Part shown: positions 19,180 through 28,314 of the stretch, piece by piece
How positions within the stretch are numbered: position 1 is the first letter of the stretch
How the letters are laid out: the number at the start of each line of letters is the position of its first letter
DNA from: Elizabethkingia occulta
GTDB taxonomy: Bacteria > Bacteroidota > Bacteroidia > Flavobacteriales > Weeksellaceae
Reading direction: 5' to 3'
Length of the DNA: 64,000 nucleotides
NCBI RefSeq assembly: GCF_002023715.1
Contig: NZ_MAHX01000020.1
Span: 1 to 64,000 of the forward strand
Program-made: the position numbers and the translations under genes
Notes under the pieces: model-generated
What the model saw: only the letters and a program-made list of their open reading frames with translations
Told to the model about the DNA's origin: nothing
Databases searched by the model: none

Positions 19180-19746
19180 ATGAATAAGTATATAAAATTT
19201 CTTATTGCTGGTTTATTAATCGCTGCCGGAATTTATCTGATGTTTAATAGGAACATAGGATGGGGAGTAGTAGTTGTTATTTTATCTGCAATACCAATTC
19301 TATTATTTTTTAAAAATGAATACATTCTGTTGGCTTTCTGGCAATTAAGAAAGCAGAACTTTGCCAAAGCAGCACAATGGCTTTCAAATATTAAAAACTA
19401 TCAGTCTCAGCTTCATAAAAGTCAGTATGGTTACTTCCACTACTTAACCGGACTAACCACAGCGCAGGATAATCCGGCAAAATTAGAACCTTACATGAAA
19501 AAAGCATTGGAATATGGCTTGAATATGAAACATGACCGGGCACTGGCAACTCTTAATCTTGCAGCTGCCGCAATGCAAAAAGGCAGAAAGCAAGAAGCTA
19601 AAATCCTTATGGATGAGGCAAAAAGATTAGATACTTCAGATATGATGGGGGATCAGATCAAGATGATGAGAGAGCAATTGAAGATGCCGAATATGCAGAA
19701 ACATATGCATAACCCGCATATGCGCCAAAGAGGAAAATACTTCTAA
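19180..19746 (+). CDS. Hypothetical membrane protein with TPR-like helices
   Basis: A 188-residue protein I cannot name. Two adjacent membrane helices (about 5-22 and 27-43) are followed by a soluble helical part with TPR-like spacing (AAQWLSNIKNY, ALATLNLAAAAMQKGRKQEA). The C-terminus is unusually rich in Met and His (MPNMQKHMHNPHM), which could bind metal, but that is speculation. It has its own promoter and terminator. Confidence 0.75.
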   Translation: MNKYIKFLIAGLLIAAGIYLMFNRNIGWGVVVVILSAIPILLFFKNEYILLAFWQLRKQNFAKAAQWLSNIKNYQSQLHKSQYGYFHYLTGLTTAQDNPAKLEPYMKKALEYGLNMKHDRALATLNLAAAAMQKGRKQEAKILMDEAKRLDTSDMMGDQIKMMREQLKMPNMQKHMHNPHMRQRGKYF

Positions 19747-19752
19747 AAATAT

Positions 19753-19777
19753 AAAGCCACTTTTCAGTGGCTTTTTT
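19753..19777 (+). terminator. Rho-independent terminator
   Basis: Nine-base stem AAAGCCACT / AGTGGCTTT with loop TTTC, followed by a T run. It lies between the plus-strand gene at 19180 and the minus-strand gene at 19791, and could act for both. Confidence 0.9.
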
Positions 19778-19790
19778 TATTGATTTAATT

Positions 19791-20423
19791 TTACATTTCA
19801 GAATTTTCTTTTCCGACATAAAACTTAGGCATTTCCCAATGATATTTTACTGCCAGAGTTCGTATGGCTACAATTAACAAAATGGTCAAAACCTGTACAA
19901 ACGAATAGGTAAGGGTTGTGAATTTTGCCAGCAATAGAAATACTGAACCTCCTATAATACATGCTGTTGCATAAATTTCTTTACGGAAGATTAATGGGAT
20001 TTTATTCAGAAGAATATCCCGGATAATACCACCGAAGCATCCTGTAATTGTACCTAAAACAATGCATATCATGGGATGAAGGTTCGCATTGAGGCCTTTC
20101 TGAAGTCCTATAATAGTGAAAAGGCCGAGTCCAAAAGAGTCGAAAATAAAGAGTGTCACCTGAAAATTCTTTTCAATAGATTTAAAAATCATTGAAAAAA
20201 TAGCGGTAATAAATATTACAGAACACATAGTAAGATCGTGCATCCAGAAAACAGGAACATCTAACAATAGATCCCGGACTGTACCACCTCCTACAGATGT
20301 AATAAATGCAATAATAACGACGCCAAAAGGATCGAATCTCCTTTGCATTGCAGCAAAAGATCCTGACATCGCAAAGGAAATCGTACCGAGAATTTCGATA
20401 ACGAAATTGAGTTGTTCATGCAT
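19791..20423 (-). CDS. TRIC channel / UPF0126 family membrane protein
   Basis: A 210-residue, seven-helix membrane protein with two tandem repeats, each having a Gly-rich helix start and an R-D pair: GGGTVRDLLLDVPVFW in the first and GGIIRDILLNKIPLIF in the second. This is the signature of the YadS/UPF0126 family, now grouped with trimeric intracellular cation channels; some older annotations call it a glycine transporter. No substrate evidence here. It precedes coaD and ddl on the same strand with a 27-base gap. Confidence 0.9.
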   Translation of the reverse strand: MHEQLNFVIEILGTISFAMSGSFAAMQRRFDPFGVVIIAFITSVGGGTVRDLLLDVPVFWMHDLTMCSVIFITAIFSMIFKSIEKNFQVTLFIFDSFGLGLFTIIGLQKGLNANLHPMICIVLGTITGCFGGIIRDILLNKIPLIFRKEIYATACIIGGSVFLLLAKFTTLTYSFVQVLTILLIVAIRTLAVKYHWEMPKFYVGKENSEM

Positions 20424-20450
20424 ATATTACCTATTACTCATTTTTTATTT

Positions 20451-20909
20451 CTAAACTCTTACAGCATTAGGAACTAATAGCTCATATTCTCCGCCGTGGG
20501 TAATAATCTCGCGGACAATACTACTGCTAATGAATGATTTTCCAGAAGAAGTCAGCAAAAATACTGTTTCCAGTTTTTTATGAGCCAACGTTCTGTTGGT
20601 ATGAGCAATTGCTTTTTCAAATTCAAAATCAGCAGGATTTCTTAATCCACGGATAATATACTGAGCATTTTTCTCAAAACAGTAATCAACAGTTAGTCCT
20701 TCGAAGAAATCAACTTCTACATTTGGGAATTCAGCAACAGAATTCTGAATAAATTCCATCCTTTTTTCAGGAGAGAACATATACTTCTTCTGTGAATTTT
20801 GGCCAATGGCAATAATCAGTTTGTCGAAAAGAGGTGCTGCTCTTTCAATAATATCGTAATGACCTAATGTTATCGGATCAAAAGATCCCGGAAATACGGC
20901 TATTTTCAT
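20451..20909 (-). CDS. coaD: Pantetheine-phosphate adenylyltransferase
   Basis: A 152-residue enzyme making dephospho-CoA from 4'-phosphopantetheine and ATP, the penultimate step of CoA synthesis. The nucleotidyltransferase motif is FPGSFDPITLGHYDII with the TxGH-type signature, and the second motif is FISSSIVREI. YIIRGLRNPADFEFE is the conserved substrate-binding segment. Length is normal. It lies four bases downstream of ddl, so the two are co-transcribed. Confidence 0.97.
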   Translation of the reverse strand: MKIAVFPGSFDPITLGHYDIIERAAPLFDKLIIAIGQNSQKKYMFSPEKRMEFIQNSVAEFPNVEVDFFEGLTVDYCFEKNAQYIIRGLRNPADFEFEKAIAHTNRTLAHKKLETVFLLTSSGKSFISSSIVREIITHGGEYELLVPNAVRV

Positions 20910-20913
20910 GATT

Positions 20914-21897
20914 TTATTTTTTTTCGAAGGCTTTTTCTACTTCATTTCCACATAAATCTTTAATGGAAATACCATATATTTTTGCCTGTTGAGGTAAGAT
21001 ACTGGCTGGCGAGAAACCTGGATTTGTATTCATTTCCAACATGTATGGTGTACCATCCATGATAATAAATTCGCTTCTGGAAAAACCACTCATTCCTAAT
21101 GAATCATAAGCTCTCTTAGAAATTTCTTCTACTTTTAATCTGGTAGCATCATCTAGTCTTGCAGGTGTAATTTCTTCTGAAGCACCATTATATTTCGCTT
21201 CGTAATCGAAAAATTCGTTCTTCGGAACAATTTCAGTAATTCCCAGAACAATTGTTTCTCCCTTGTAATCTAATACACCAACCGAAACTTCTGTTCCATT
21301 AAGGAAGCTTTCTATTAAGATCTCATTATCTTCTTTAAACGCAATTTCAATAGCATTCTGAAGTTCTGAAATTTCTTTTACTTTCGAAATTCCCAATGAC
21401 GATCCTGATTGGTTCGGCTTTACAAAAAGAGGTAGACCCAATGTACTAATAATCTCATCATGATTAATATTTTCTCCCTTTCGGATGTAAATACTTTTTG
21501 CAGAAGGGATTCCGTATTTAGACAATACAGCAAGTGTATCTTTTTTGTTGAAGGTTAGTGCACTTTGGTAAAAGTTGCATCCTGTATACTTTTGTCCGAC
21601 TGCATCCCAGTATGCCTGTAATATTCCGTTTTCTCCCGGAGTACCATGGATAATATTGAAGCATACATCAAATTTTAGCTGTTCTCCGTTTAGGTCAACA
21701 GAAAAGTCACCTTTATTGATCGGGAATTTTTCGTTGTTATCCGTAATTAAAAACCATCCGTCCTTCAGGATGTGAACTTTATAGACATTGTACAGGTCTC
21801 TGTCCAGTTCATCAAAAATAAGCTGTCCGCTTTTCAGGGATACTACATATTCGTCGGAATAGCCGCCCATTACTACGGCCACATTTTTTTTTGTCAT
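20914..21897 (-). CDS. ddl: D-alanine--D-alanine ligase
   Basis: A 327-residue ATP-grasp enzyme forming the D-Ala-D-Ala dipeptide of peptidoglycan. Motifs: VAVVMGGYSDEY at the N-terminus, IIHGTPGENG, FVKPNQSGSSLGI for ATP binding, and the C-terminal MLEMNTNPGFSPASILP with metal-binding Glu and Asn. It is first in an operon with coaD and lies head to head with the PASTA-protein gene, a cell-wall related neighbourhood. Confidence 0.97.
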   Translation of the reverse strand: MTKKNVAVVMGGYSDEYVVSLKSGQLIFDELDRDLYNVYKVHILKDGWFLITDNNEKFPINKGDFSVDLNGEQLKFDVCFNIIHGTPGENGILQAYWDAVGQKYTGCNFYQSALTFNKKDTLAVLSKYGIPSAKSIYIRKGENINHDEIISTLGLPLFVKPNQSGSSLGISKVKEISELQNAIEIAFKEDNEILIESFLNGTEVSVGVLDYKGETIVLGITEIVPKNEFFDYEAKYNGASEEITPARLDDATRLKVEEISKRAYDSLGMSGFSRSEFIIMDGTPYMLEMNTNPGFSPASILPQQAKIYGISIKDLCGNEVEKAFEKK

Positions 21898-21974
21898 TCG
21901 ATTAAATAAAAAGGTATGTATTAGGGCAAATTTAGCTAAAAAAATATTGCGATAAAGTTTAGCTGAATAATTTA

Positions 21975-21982
21975 TATATTTG
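21975..21982 (+). promoter_or_regulatory. -7 promoter element TATATTTG
   Basis: Exact TAnnTTTG match 26 bases before the ATG of the PASTA gene. A TTG lies 25 bases upstream (21947-21949), slightly further than the usual 17-23 spacing. Confidence 0.5.
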
Positions 21983-22007
21983 CGTTACTATTTTTAAGAA
22001 TTGCCTT

Positions 22008-23054
22008 ATGCTAAAATCACTTTTCAATTGGAAAGTATTACTTAATATCCTTTTAGCCATCGTTGTTTTCGTTGGTTTAGTCTGGTTAACTTTTCGCTGG
22101 TTAGATTTCCATACCAATCACGGAAAAGAAATTGAAGTGCCTAATGTTATCAACATGTCAGCACAAAAGGCCATCGAAGTATTGGATAATGCAGGGGTGG
22201 CTTATCAGTTAGACAGCCTTAAATTCGATCCTAAATTTAAACCATCTCAGGTATTAAAAGTAGATCCGCTGCCAGGTTCACGTGTAAAAGACGGAAGACC
22301 AATTAAAGTATATATAAATCCTAAAACCTGGGCTAAAGTTGTTATCCCGGAAGTTATAGATACGTATAAATACAGAGCTTTTGACAAGCTTACTCTTGTA
22401 GGGCTAAAAGTTGGAGATACTTTGTATGAGCCAAGTATTGCTAAAGATGCTGTAATCCGTTTAATGTACAACGGAGCACAGGTGAAGCCAGGTGATTTTG
22501 TGCCTCGTTTCTCTGTTATTGATGTGGTAGTAGGACAGGGGCCTAAAAGAAATGTACCGGTACCTAATATCGTAGGAAGAACATTACAGGAAGCTAAAGA
22601 AATTATTAAGCAGAATTATTTTGAAAATGGTTTGTTCTATGATGAATATGACCAGTCTGTGTCTGATCCTTCAATGATTGTATTCTATCAGAACCCAGCT
22701 GCCGGAAGCATTTCCGATCAGGGCGTACAGGTAGACCTGTGGGCAAGTAAGAAAACACCAGCAGAAATGCATGCTAAGATTAATGAACTGGATAATATTT
22801 ATCGTCATAATCTTATTCCTCAGGTAGACCCGGGAGATACTAATTTCGACGATTTTGATACTCCACCGCCACCACGTCCGGTAAAACCAAAACCTGTTGA
22901 AAAGCCAAAAACAGATGCACCTAAGACAGTAGTGCCTGAGAAAAAGGAGTCAACAGATAAAAAAACGGTTACAAAAACAGAGCAGAAACCTAAGTCTGAA
23001 GAACATAAACCTGCTGATAAACCAAAAGAAAAGAAAAAGGTAATTATTGAATAA
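22008..23054 (+). CDS. PASTA domain membrane protein
   Basis: A 348-residue protein with a short cytoplasmic start, one membrane helix (about 11-31), three PASTA repeats (about 40-110, 112-182, 185-250; for example VPNVINMSAQKAIEVLDNAG and VPVPNIVGRTLQEAKEII), and a Pro/Lys/Thr-rich disordered tail from about 285. PASTA domains bind peptidoglycan or muropeptides. Unlike the Firmicutes and Actinobacteria proteins there is no kinase or transpeptidase domain. The stop overlaps the start of the RluD-like gene by one base (TAATG), indicating coupling. Confidence 0.9.
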   Translation: MLKSLFNWKVLLNILLAIVVFVGLVWLTFRWLDFHTNHGKEIEVPNVINMSAQKAIEVLDNAGVAYQLDSLKFDPKFKPSQVLKVDPLPGSRVKDGRPIKVYINPKTWAKVVIPEVIDTYKYRAFDKLTLVGLKVGDTLYEPSIAKDAVIRLMYNGAQVKPGDFVPRFSVIDVVVGQGPKRNVPVPNIVGRTLQEAKEIIKQNYFENGLFYDEYDQSVSDPSMIVFYQNPAAGSISDQGVQVDLWASKKTPAEMHAKINELDNIYRHNLIPQVDPGDTNFDDFDTPPPPRPVKPKPVEKPKTDAPKTVVPEKKESTDKKTVTKTEQKPKSEEHKPADKPKEKKKVIIE

Positions 23055-24115
23055 TGACAGAAGAAGAAAATGAAGACCTTTTTGATGATGTTAATGATAT
23101 AGAGATATCAGATGAAACCGGAGGTCTTTACGAGCATCTTAATTTAGTTGTCGATAAGAAGCAGGAACCCCTGCGTATAGATAAATATCTGCTGTTATTC
23201 AGACAGAATTCTACAAGAAATAAAATTTCGCAAACTTGTCGTGCCGGTAATGTAGTGGTTAACGGTATGCCTGTTAAGCAAAACTACAGAGTAAAACCGG
23301 GCGATGAAATAAGTGTTCTGTTGGCTCATCCACCAAGAGAGAACGTTATTATTCCTGAAAATATTCCGGTTAATATTGTTTATGAGGATGATGATCTTGT
23401 TGTAGTAGACAAGGAACCAGGTATGGTAGTGCATCCGGGATTTGGAAACTGGAGCGGAACTCTTGTCAATGCATTGGCATATCATTTTGAACAAAACGGA
23501 GATAAATCGGACTTGGACCGTGTAGGTCTTGTCCACCGTATAGATAAAGATACCTCCGGATTGTTGGTGATTGCTAAGAACGAATATGCACTAAGCTTTC
23601 TGGCAAAACAATTTTTCGACAGAACAACAAAACGTTTGTATTGGGCTTTTGTATGGGGTAATGTAGATGAAGATGAAGGTACGATCAAAGGGCATATCGG
23701 AAGACATTTTAAAAACCGTATGCAAATGGCCGTTTATGAAGATGGCAGCCATGGAAAACATGCTGTAACCCATTACAAAGTGTTGGAACGTTTCCGCTAT
23801 ATGACCTGGGTACAGTGTAAACTGGAAACTGGGAGAACACATCAGATCAGAGCGCATTTTAAGCATATAGGGCATACTTTGTTTAATGACGAACGTTATG
23901 AAGGACATACTATACTGAGAGGGATAAACCTTCCGAAATACAAACAGTTTGTTCAGAATATTTTCGATGTTTTACCACGTCATGCTTTACATGCTCATAC
24001 TTTAGGCTTTATACATCCAACGACTAAAAAAGAAATGTTCTTTGAAAGTCCTATGCCGGAAGATATGAGTACAGCGGTTGAAAAGTGGCGAAATTATCTG
24101 TCCAACAACGGATAA
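23054..24115 (+). CDS. rluD: RluA/RluD family 23S rRNA pseudouridine synthase
   Basis: A 353-residue enzyme. An acidic N-terminal extension (first 25 residues) precedes an S4 RNA-binding domain (about 35-95: RIDKYLLLF, KPGDEISVLL) and the catalytic domain, with the motif HRIDKDTSGLLVIAKN where Asp is the nucleophile, and LETGRTHQIRAHFKHIGH near the end. Probably modifies helix 69 of 23S rRNA as RluD does, but RluA/RluC-type targets cannot be excluded. It shares one base with the PASTA gene. Confidence 0.92.
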   Translation: MTEEENEDLFDDVNDIEISDETGGLYEHLNLVVDKKQEPLRIDKYLLLFRQNSTRNKISQTCRAGNVVVNGMPVKQNYRVKPGDEISVLLAHPPRENVIIPENIPVNIVYEDDDLVVVDKEPGMVVHPGFGNWSGTLVNALAYHFEQNGDKSDLDRVGLVHRIDKDTSGLLVIAKNEYALSFLAKQFFDRTTKRLYWAFVWGNVDEDEGTIKGHIGRHFKNRMQMAVYEDGSHGKHAVTHYKVLERFRYMTWVQCKLETGRTHQIRAHFKHIGHTLFNDERYEGHTILRGINLPKYKQFVQNIFDVLPRHALHAHTLGFIHPTTKKEMFFESPMPEDMSTAVEKWRNYLSNNG

Positions 24116-24130
24116 TTATATATACAGGCT

Positions 24131-25249
24131 ATGCTTTATTTCCATATACCTTTCTGCAAACAAAAATGCAGTTATTGTAACTTTCATTTCTCAACTTCAC
24201 TAACTCTGAAGGATGACATGATGAAGGCTATCCATAAGGAAATAGATTCCAGACATCATGAACTTCCTGATAAGCATATTAAAACACTTTATCTTGGCGG
24301 AGGTACTCCTTCATTGCTTTCAGTTGATGAAATAAAAGCTTTACTAGATAAGAGTGCACAGTATTATGATTTCGATTCTGAAATAGAAATTACGTTAGAG
24401 GCAAATCCCGATGATCTGAATACTTCATTTCTGAAAGAGCTTTCCAAAAGTGGTGTTAACAGACTAAGCATTGGAACACAATCTTTTTTTGAAGATGATC
24501 TGAAGCTTATGAACCGTGCACATACTTCCGGAGAAGCAGAAGATTCTATTAAAAGAGCACAGGATTTTGGACTTGAGAATATAAGTATTGATCTTATTTA
24601 TGGCTCGTCATCCATGCCAATATGGAAAGAAAATCTACAGAAAGCAATAGCATTGCAAATATCACATATTTCTTCCTATGCACTGACTGTTGAACCTAAG
24701 ACAGCTCTTGCAAAATGGATAAAAGATAAAGTAGTTAAAGCTCCGAATGAAGAAGTTCAGAATGAAGAGTTTTACTACATGTCGGAGTTTTTAAAAGAAC
24801 AGGGATTCATCCATTACGAAATATCCAATTTTGCAAAAGAAGGTTTTTATTCCAAGCATAATTCTGCGTATTGGAAAGGGCAACCTTATTTAGGGTTTGG
24901 ACCTTCTGCCCATTCTTATAACGGCGGGAATATACGTTCGTGGAATATTGCTAATAATGCTTTGTACATAAAGGGTCTTGCTGAAAATATAAGAAACTTT
25001 GAAGAAGAGCAGCTTTCTCCAAAAGACCAACTGAACGAACTGGTTATGATTGGGCTTCGTACAATATGGGGAGTAGACATGGCTAAAATACAATCGACTT
25101 TTGAAAAAGATATTCAGGAAGAATTCCTTTATCTTTTGCATTCAAAAAAAGAAGAAGGATTGATTATTGAAGATTCAGGTTACCTCAAAATTCCTGAAAA
25201 ACATTGGTTTTTAGCTGATGGTATAGCTTCCGATCTTTTTTTAGTATAA
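24131..25249 (+). CDS. hemW: Radical SAM heme chaperone HemW
   Basis: A 372-residue radical SAM protein. The cluster motif CKQKCSYC (Cys9, Cys13, Cys16) has the CX3CX2C spacing right at the N-terminus, followed by LGGGTPSLL and SIGTQSFFEDDLKLMNR. HemW proteins are often annotated as oxygen-independent coproporphyrinogen III oxidase, but the true HemN has an extra N-terminal part with further conserved residues that is missing here; a heme-chaperone role is therefore more likely. It follows rluD by 15 bases. Confidence 0.9.
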   Translation: MLYFHIPFCKQKCSYCNFHFSTSLTLKDDMMKAIHKEIDSRHHELPDKHIKTLYLGGGTPSLLSVDEIKALLDKSAQYYDFDSEIEITLEANPDDLNTSFLKELSKSGVNRLSIGTQSFFEDDLKLMNRAHTSGEAEDSIKRAQDFGLENISIDLIYGSSSMPIWKENLQKAIALQISHISSYALTVEPKTALAKWIKDKVVKAPNEEVQNEEFYYMSEFLKEQGFIHYEISNFAKEGFYSKHNSAYWKGQPYLGFGPSAHSYNGGNIRSWNIANNALYIKGLAENIRNFEEEQLSPKDQLNELVMIGLRTIWGVDMAKIQSTFEKDIQEEFLYLLHSKKEEGLIIEDSGYLKIPEKHWFLADGIASDLFLV

Positions 25250-25349
25250 TTCATGTTCCTGAATGTATTATTCTGACATTCAAAAATCTTCCTTATTTTT
25301 GGTAAAATAACCTTTGCTGCCAAATGTTGCAAGAACTAAAAACTTTACC

Positions 25350-27227
25350 ATGAAAAAAATAGTACATGTGGCTCTTTTGATGAGTGCACCTTTTCTCCTT
25401 GCTCAGGAGCTGAAACCTTACGGAGCTGTTCCTTCGGAAAGGCAACTGAGATGGCATGAGATGGAAACCTATGCATTAATACATTTTACACCTACAACTT
25501 TTCAGAATAAAGAATGGGGTTTTGGAGATGCTTCACCGGAAATTTTTAATCCCACTTCATTCGATGCAAATCAGATTACCAGAGCTGCTGCATCTGCCGG
25601 ATTAAAAGGATTGATTACGGTAGCAAAACATCATGACGGTTTTTGTCTTTGGCCTACGAAAACAACATCTTATAGCATAGCCTCCTCACCATGGAAAGGA
25701 GGAAAAGGAGATATGGTAAAAGACTTTATGCAGGCTTCTAAAAATGCACATCTCAAATTTGGTGTTTACCTGTCCGCATGGGACCGAAATGATGTGAGAT
25801 ATGGAACTCCCGCCTATGCAGATGCTTACAGGACACAACTAACGGAACTTATGACTAATTACGGACCATTATTTACCTCATGGCATGACGGTGCAAACGG
25901 AGGAGATGGTTACTATGGAGGGCGTAATGAGAAGAGAACTATTGATCGTACTACATATTATCAGTGGACGGAGAAAACCTGGCCTATCGTAAGAAAGCTG
26001 CAACCGGGTGCTGTAATATTTTCGGATATAGGACCTGATATGAGATGGGTAGGAAATGAACATGGATATGCAGCAGAAACATCATGGGCAACATTTACAC
26101 CCATAGGATTAGACGGAAAGAAACCTGTGCCGGGAGCTGCGGTTTATACAAATGCCGGAACCGGAGACCGAAATGGTAAATACTGGATTCCTGCGGAGTG
26201 TGATGTACCTTTACGACCAGGATGGTTTTATCATAAAGATCAGGATGCTAAAGTAAAAACTCCGGATCAGTTGTTTGATATCTATATGAAGTCTGTTGGG
26301 AGAGGAGCTGATATGAATTTGGGATTATCGCCTATGCCTTCAGGAATTCTTCATGATAATGATGTAAAATCCCTAAAGGCTTTTGGGGTAAAAATAGCAG
26401 AAACTTTTAAAACTAATTTTGCAGAACGGGCAAGTATTAAGGCATCTGATGTAAGAGGTCAAAACCTGAAAAAATTCGGGACACAGTTTATTCTGGATAA
26501 AGACCGCTATAGCTACTGGGCAACAAATGATGGAGTAACGCAGGCGCAGCTGGATATTAAATTGGCAAAACAGGCAACATTCGATATTATTCGTTTAAGA
26601 GAAAATATTAAACTGGGGCAGCGCATAGACAGCGTGAAAATAGAAGGCTTAGTTAACGGAAAATGGGAAATACTAGGTAAAGCAACCAGTATTGGTGCAA
26701 ACCGTTTGATTAAACTGGATAAACCAGTTAGTCTCACTGATCTCAGAGTCCATATTTATGCGCCTGTAGCAATTACACTAAGTGATTTCGGACTGTATAA
26801 AGAATATAAAGAGGCATTTGCATTCGATCATACAACAGAAGCTAAAAAGATAAAGATTCCTACCGGAATGGCCAGAATAGATCAGGTTATTCTGAATGAA
26901 AACGCCAATACATTTGTATCTGTTCCAAAGAATGAATCTCTGATTTTTAATATTGACAGCCGGAATATTACAGGTTTAGGATATTTGCCTAGACAGGATG
27001 GTAAAACTGATGGTATGATTACAAAATATGCTGTTTATACAAGCGATGGTAATTCACGTTGGAAACTGCTGAAAGAGGGAGAATTTTCCAATATAAAAGC
27101 CAATCCTGTGTGGACGAGAATAAACTTTGATAAACCGGTTACAGCTAAGTTGATAAAACTCGTTCCAAAAGAACTTACGGAGGGGCAGCAATTCACCGTT
27201 GCCGGAGTTGAATTTTATGAAGAATAA
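25350..27227 (+). CDS. Alpha-L-fucosidase, GH29
   Basis: A 625-residue secreted glycosidase. I chose the ATG at 25350, which gives a clean signal peptide (MKKIVHVALLMSAPFLLAQ); the frame could extend to 25314. The GH29 barrel spans about 25-350, with HHDGFCLWPT near 90, LSAWDRND, and the likely nucleophile Asp180 in SWHDGANG. The C-terminal part (about 360-625) contains carbohydrate-binding-like beta domains (F5/8 type). It removes fucose from glycans; exact linkage unknown. There is no SusC/D pair or other glycosidase beside it, so it stands outside a utilization locus. Confidence 0.93.
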   Translation: MKKIVHVALLMSAPFLLAQELKPYGAVPSERQLRWHEMETYALIHFTPTTFQNKEWGFGDASPEIFNPTSFDANQITRAAASAGLKGLITVAKHHDGFCLWPTKTTSYSIASSPWKGGKGDMVKDFMQASKNAHLKFGVYLSAWDRNDVRYGTPAYADAYRTQLTELMTNYGPLFTSWHDGANGGDGYYGGRNEKRTIDRTTYYQWTEKTWPIVRKLQPGAVIFSDIGPDMRWVGNEHGYAAETSWATFTPIGLDGKKPVPGAAVYTNAGTGDRNGKYWIPAECDVPLRPGWFYHKDQDAKVKTPDQLFDIYMKSVGRGADMNLGLSPMPSGILHDNDVKSLKAFGVKIAETFKTNFAERASIKASDVRGQNLKKFGTQFILDKDRYSYWATNDGVTQAQLDIKLAKQATFDIIRLRENIKLGQRIDSVKIEGLVNGKWEILGKATSIGANRLIKLDKPVSLTDLRVHIYAPVAITLSDFGLYKEYKEAFAFDHTTEAKKIKIPTGMARIDQVILNENANTFVSVPKNESLIFNIDSRNITGLGYLPRQDGKTDGMITKYAVYTSDGNSRWKLLKEGEFSNIKANPVWTRINFDKPVTAKLIKLVPKELTEGQQFTVAGVEFYEE

Positions 27228-27285
27228 TCGGGGCAAAAACTTAATTAAACCTTCTAATTTTTGTAACTTGCATGCCCAATTTTAG

Positions 27286-28119
27286 ATGAAAACTTTGAAT
27301 AAAGTAAATATACAGGGACTTTCTCCAAACCAGCCGATAGGTGTCTTCGACTCTGGGGTTGGTGGGCTTACTGTGGCTAAAGAAATTAAAAGACTGCTTC
27401 CGAATGAAGATTTAATCTATTTCGGAGATACTAAACACCTTCCTTATGGTGAAAAATCGAAGGAAGCTATCGTAGAATATTCGACCAAAATCACCAACTT
27501 TTTGCTGGAGCAAAATTGTAAAGCTATTGTTATAGCCTGTAATACGGCAACAGCGAATGCACTGAAAGAAGTATTAGAGTTGGTTGCTAGTAGAGTTCCG
27601 GTAATTGATGTAATTAATCCTGTAGCAGAAAAAGTAGCGTATGAAATACATACCAATGTGGGTGTTATTGCTACAAAAGCAACTGTTAATTCAGGACTTT
27701 ACCGAAAGAGTATCAGAAAGCACAATAAATTTATCAAAGTAGATGAGCTGGCAACCCCGTTGCTGGTTCCTGCAATAGAAGAAGGTTTCAAAAATCATCC
27801 TATTACTCATGCTATTATTTATAATTATCTGAGTAATAATAAGCTGAAAAATATAGAAACACTTATATTGGGATGTACCCACTATCCTTTGCTGCTAGAC
27901 GAAATCAAGCAATACTACGGAAACAGAGTAAGGGTTATCGACTCTCCGAATATTGTGGCTAATCAGCTGAAAATAATTCTGGATAAGTATCATTTGCTTA
28001 ATGAACAAAATCATACACCTTCTTATCATTTTTATTTATCAGATATTACTAAGAATTTCGAGAAAATTTCGAGAAAATTTTTTGGAAACAAAATAAGCCT
28101 CGAACTAAAAGTGCTGTAA
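27286..28119 (+). CDS. murI: Glutamate racemase
   Basis: A 277-residue cofactor-independent racemase supplying D-glutamate for peptidoglycan. It shows GVFDSGVGGLTV with the catalytic-site Asp-Ser, the first catalytic Cys in IACNTATA and the second in LGCTHYPLL. Length is normal for the family. It stands alone, followed by a clear terminator. Confidence 0.97.
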   Translation: MKTLNKVNIQGLSPNQPIGVFDSGVGGLTVAKEIKRLLPNEDLIYFGDTKHLPYGEKSKEAIVEYSTKITNFLLEQNCKAIVIACNTATANALKEVLELVASRVPVIDVINPVAEKVAYEIHTNVGVIATKATVNSGLYRKSIRKHNKFIKVDELATPLLVPAIEEGFKNHPITHAIIYNYLSNNKLKNIETLILGCTHYPLLLDEIKQYYGNRVRVIDSPNIVANQLKIILDKYHLLNEQNHTPSYHFYLSDITKNFEKISRKFFGNKISLELKVL

Positions 28120-28141
28120 GAGAGATCTTTAAAAAAATAAT

Positions 28142-28173
28142 AAAAAGCCGGAAGAATTGTCTTTCGGCTTTTT
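28142..28173 (+). terminator. Rho-independent terminator after murI
   Basis: A 14-base stem AAAAAGCCGGAAGA / TCTTTCGGCTTTTT with one G-T wobble and loop ATTG, ending in T residues. Confidence 0.92.
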
Positions 28174-28314
28174 CGTTTTTAAATACATAATGCTCTATTC
28201 TGAAACGGTTTATTTTATATGTATCATAATTATGATATAAAGTTATAAATTAAATTATTTTTATAATTTATTTTTCTGTCGGAAATTTGTATCATCAAAA
28301 AAAAACAGTTAGAA

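Noticed and set aside
24131-25249. Naming the radical SAM gene as coproporphyrinogen oxidase HemN
   Set aside because: The cluster motif is at the very N-terminus and the HemN-specific N-terminal region is missing, fitting HemW instead.
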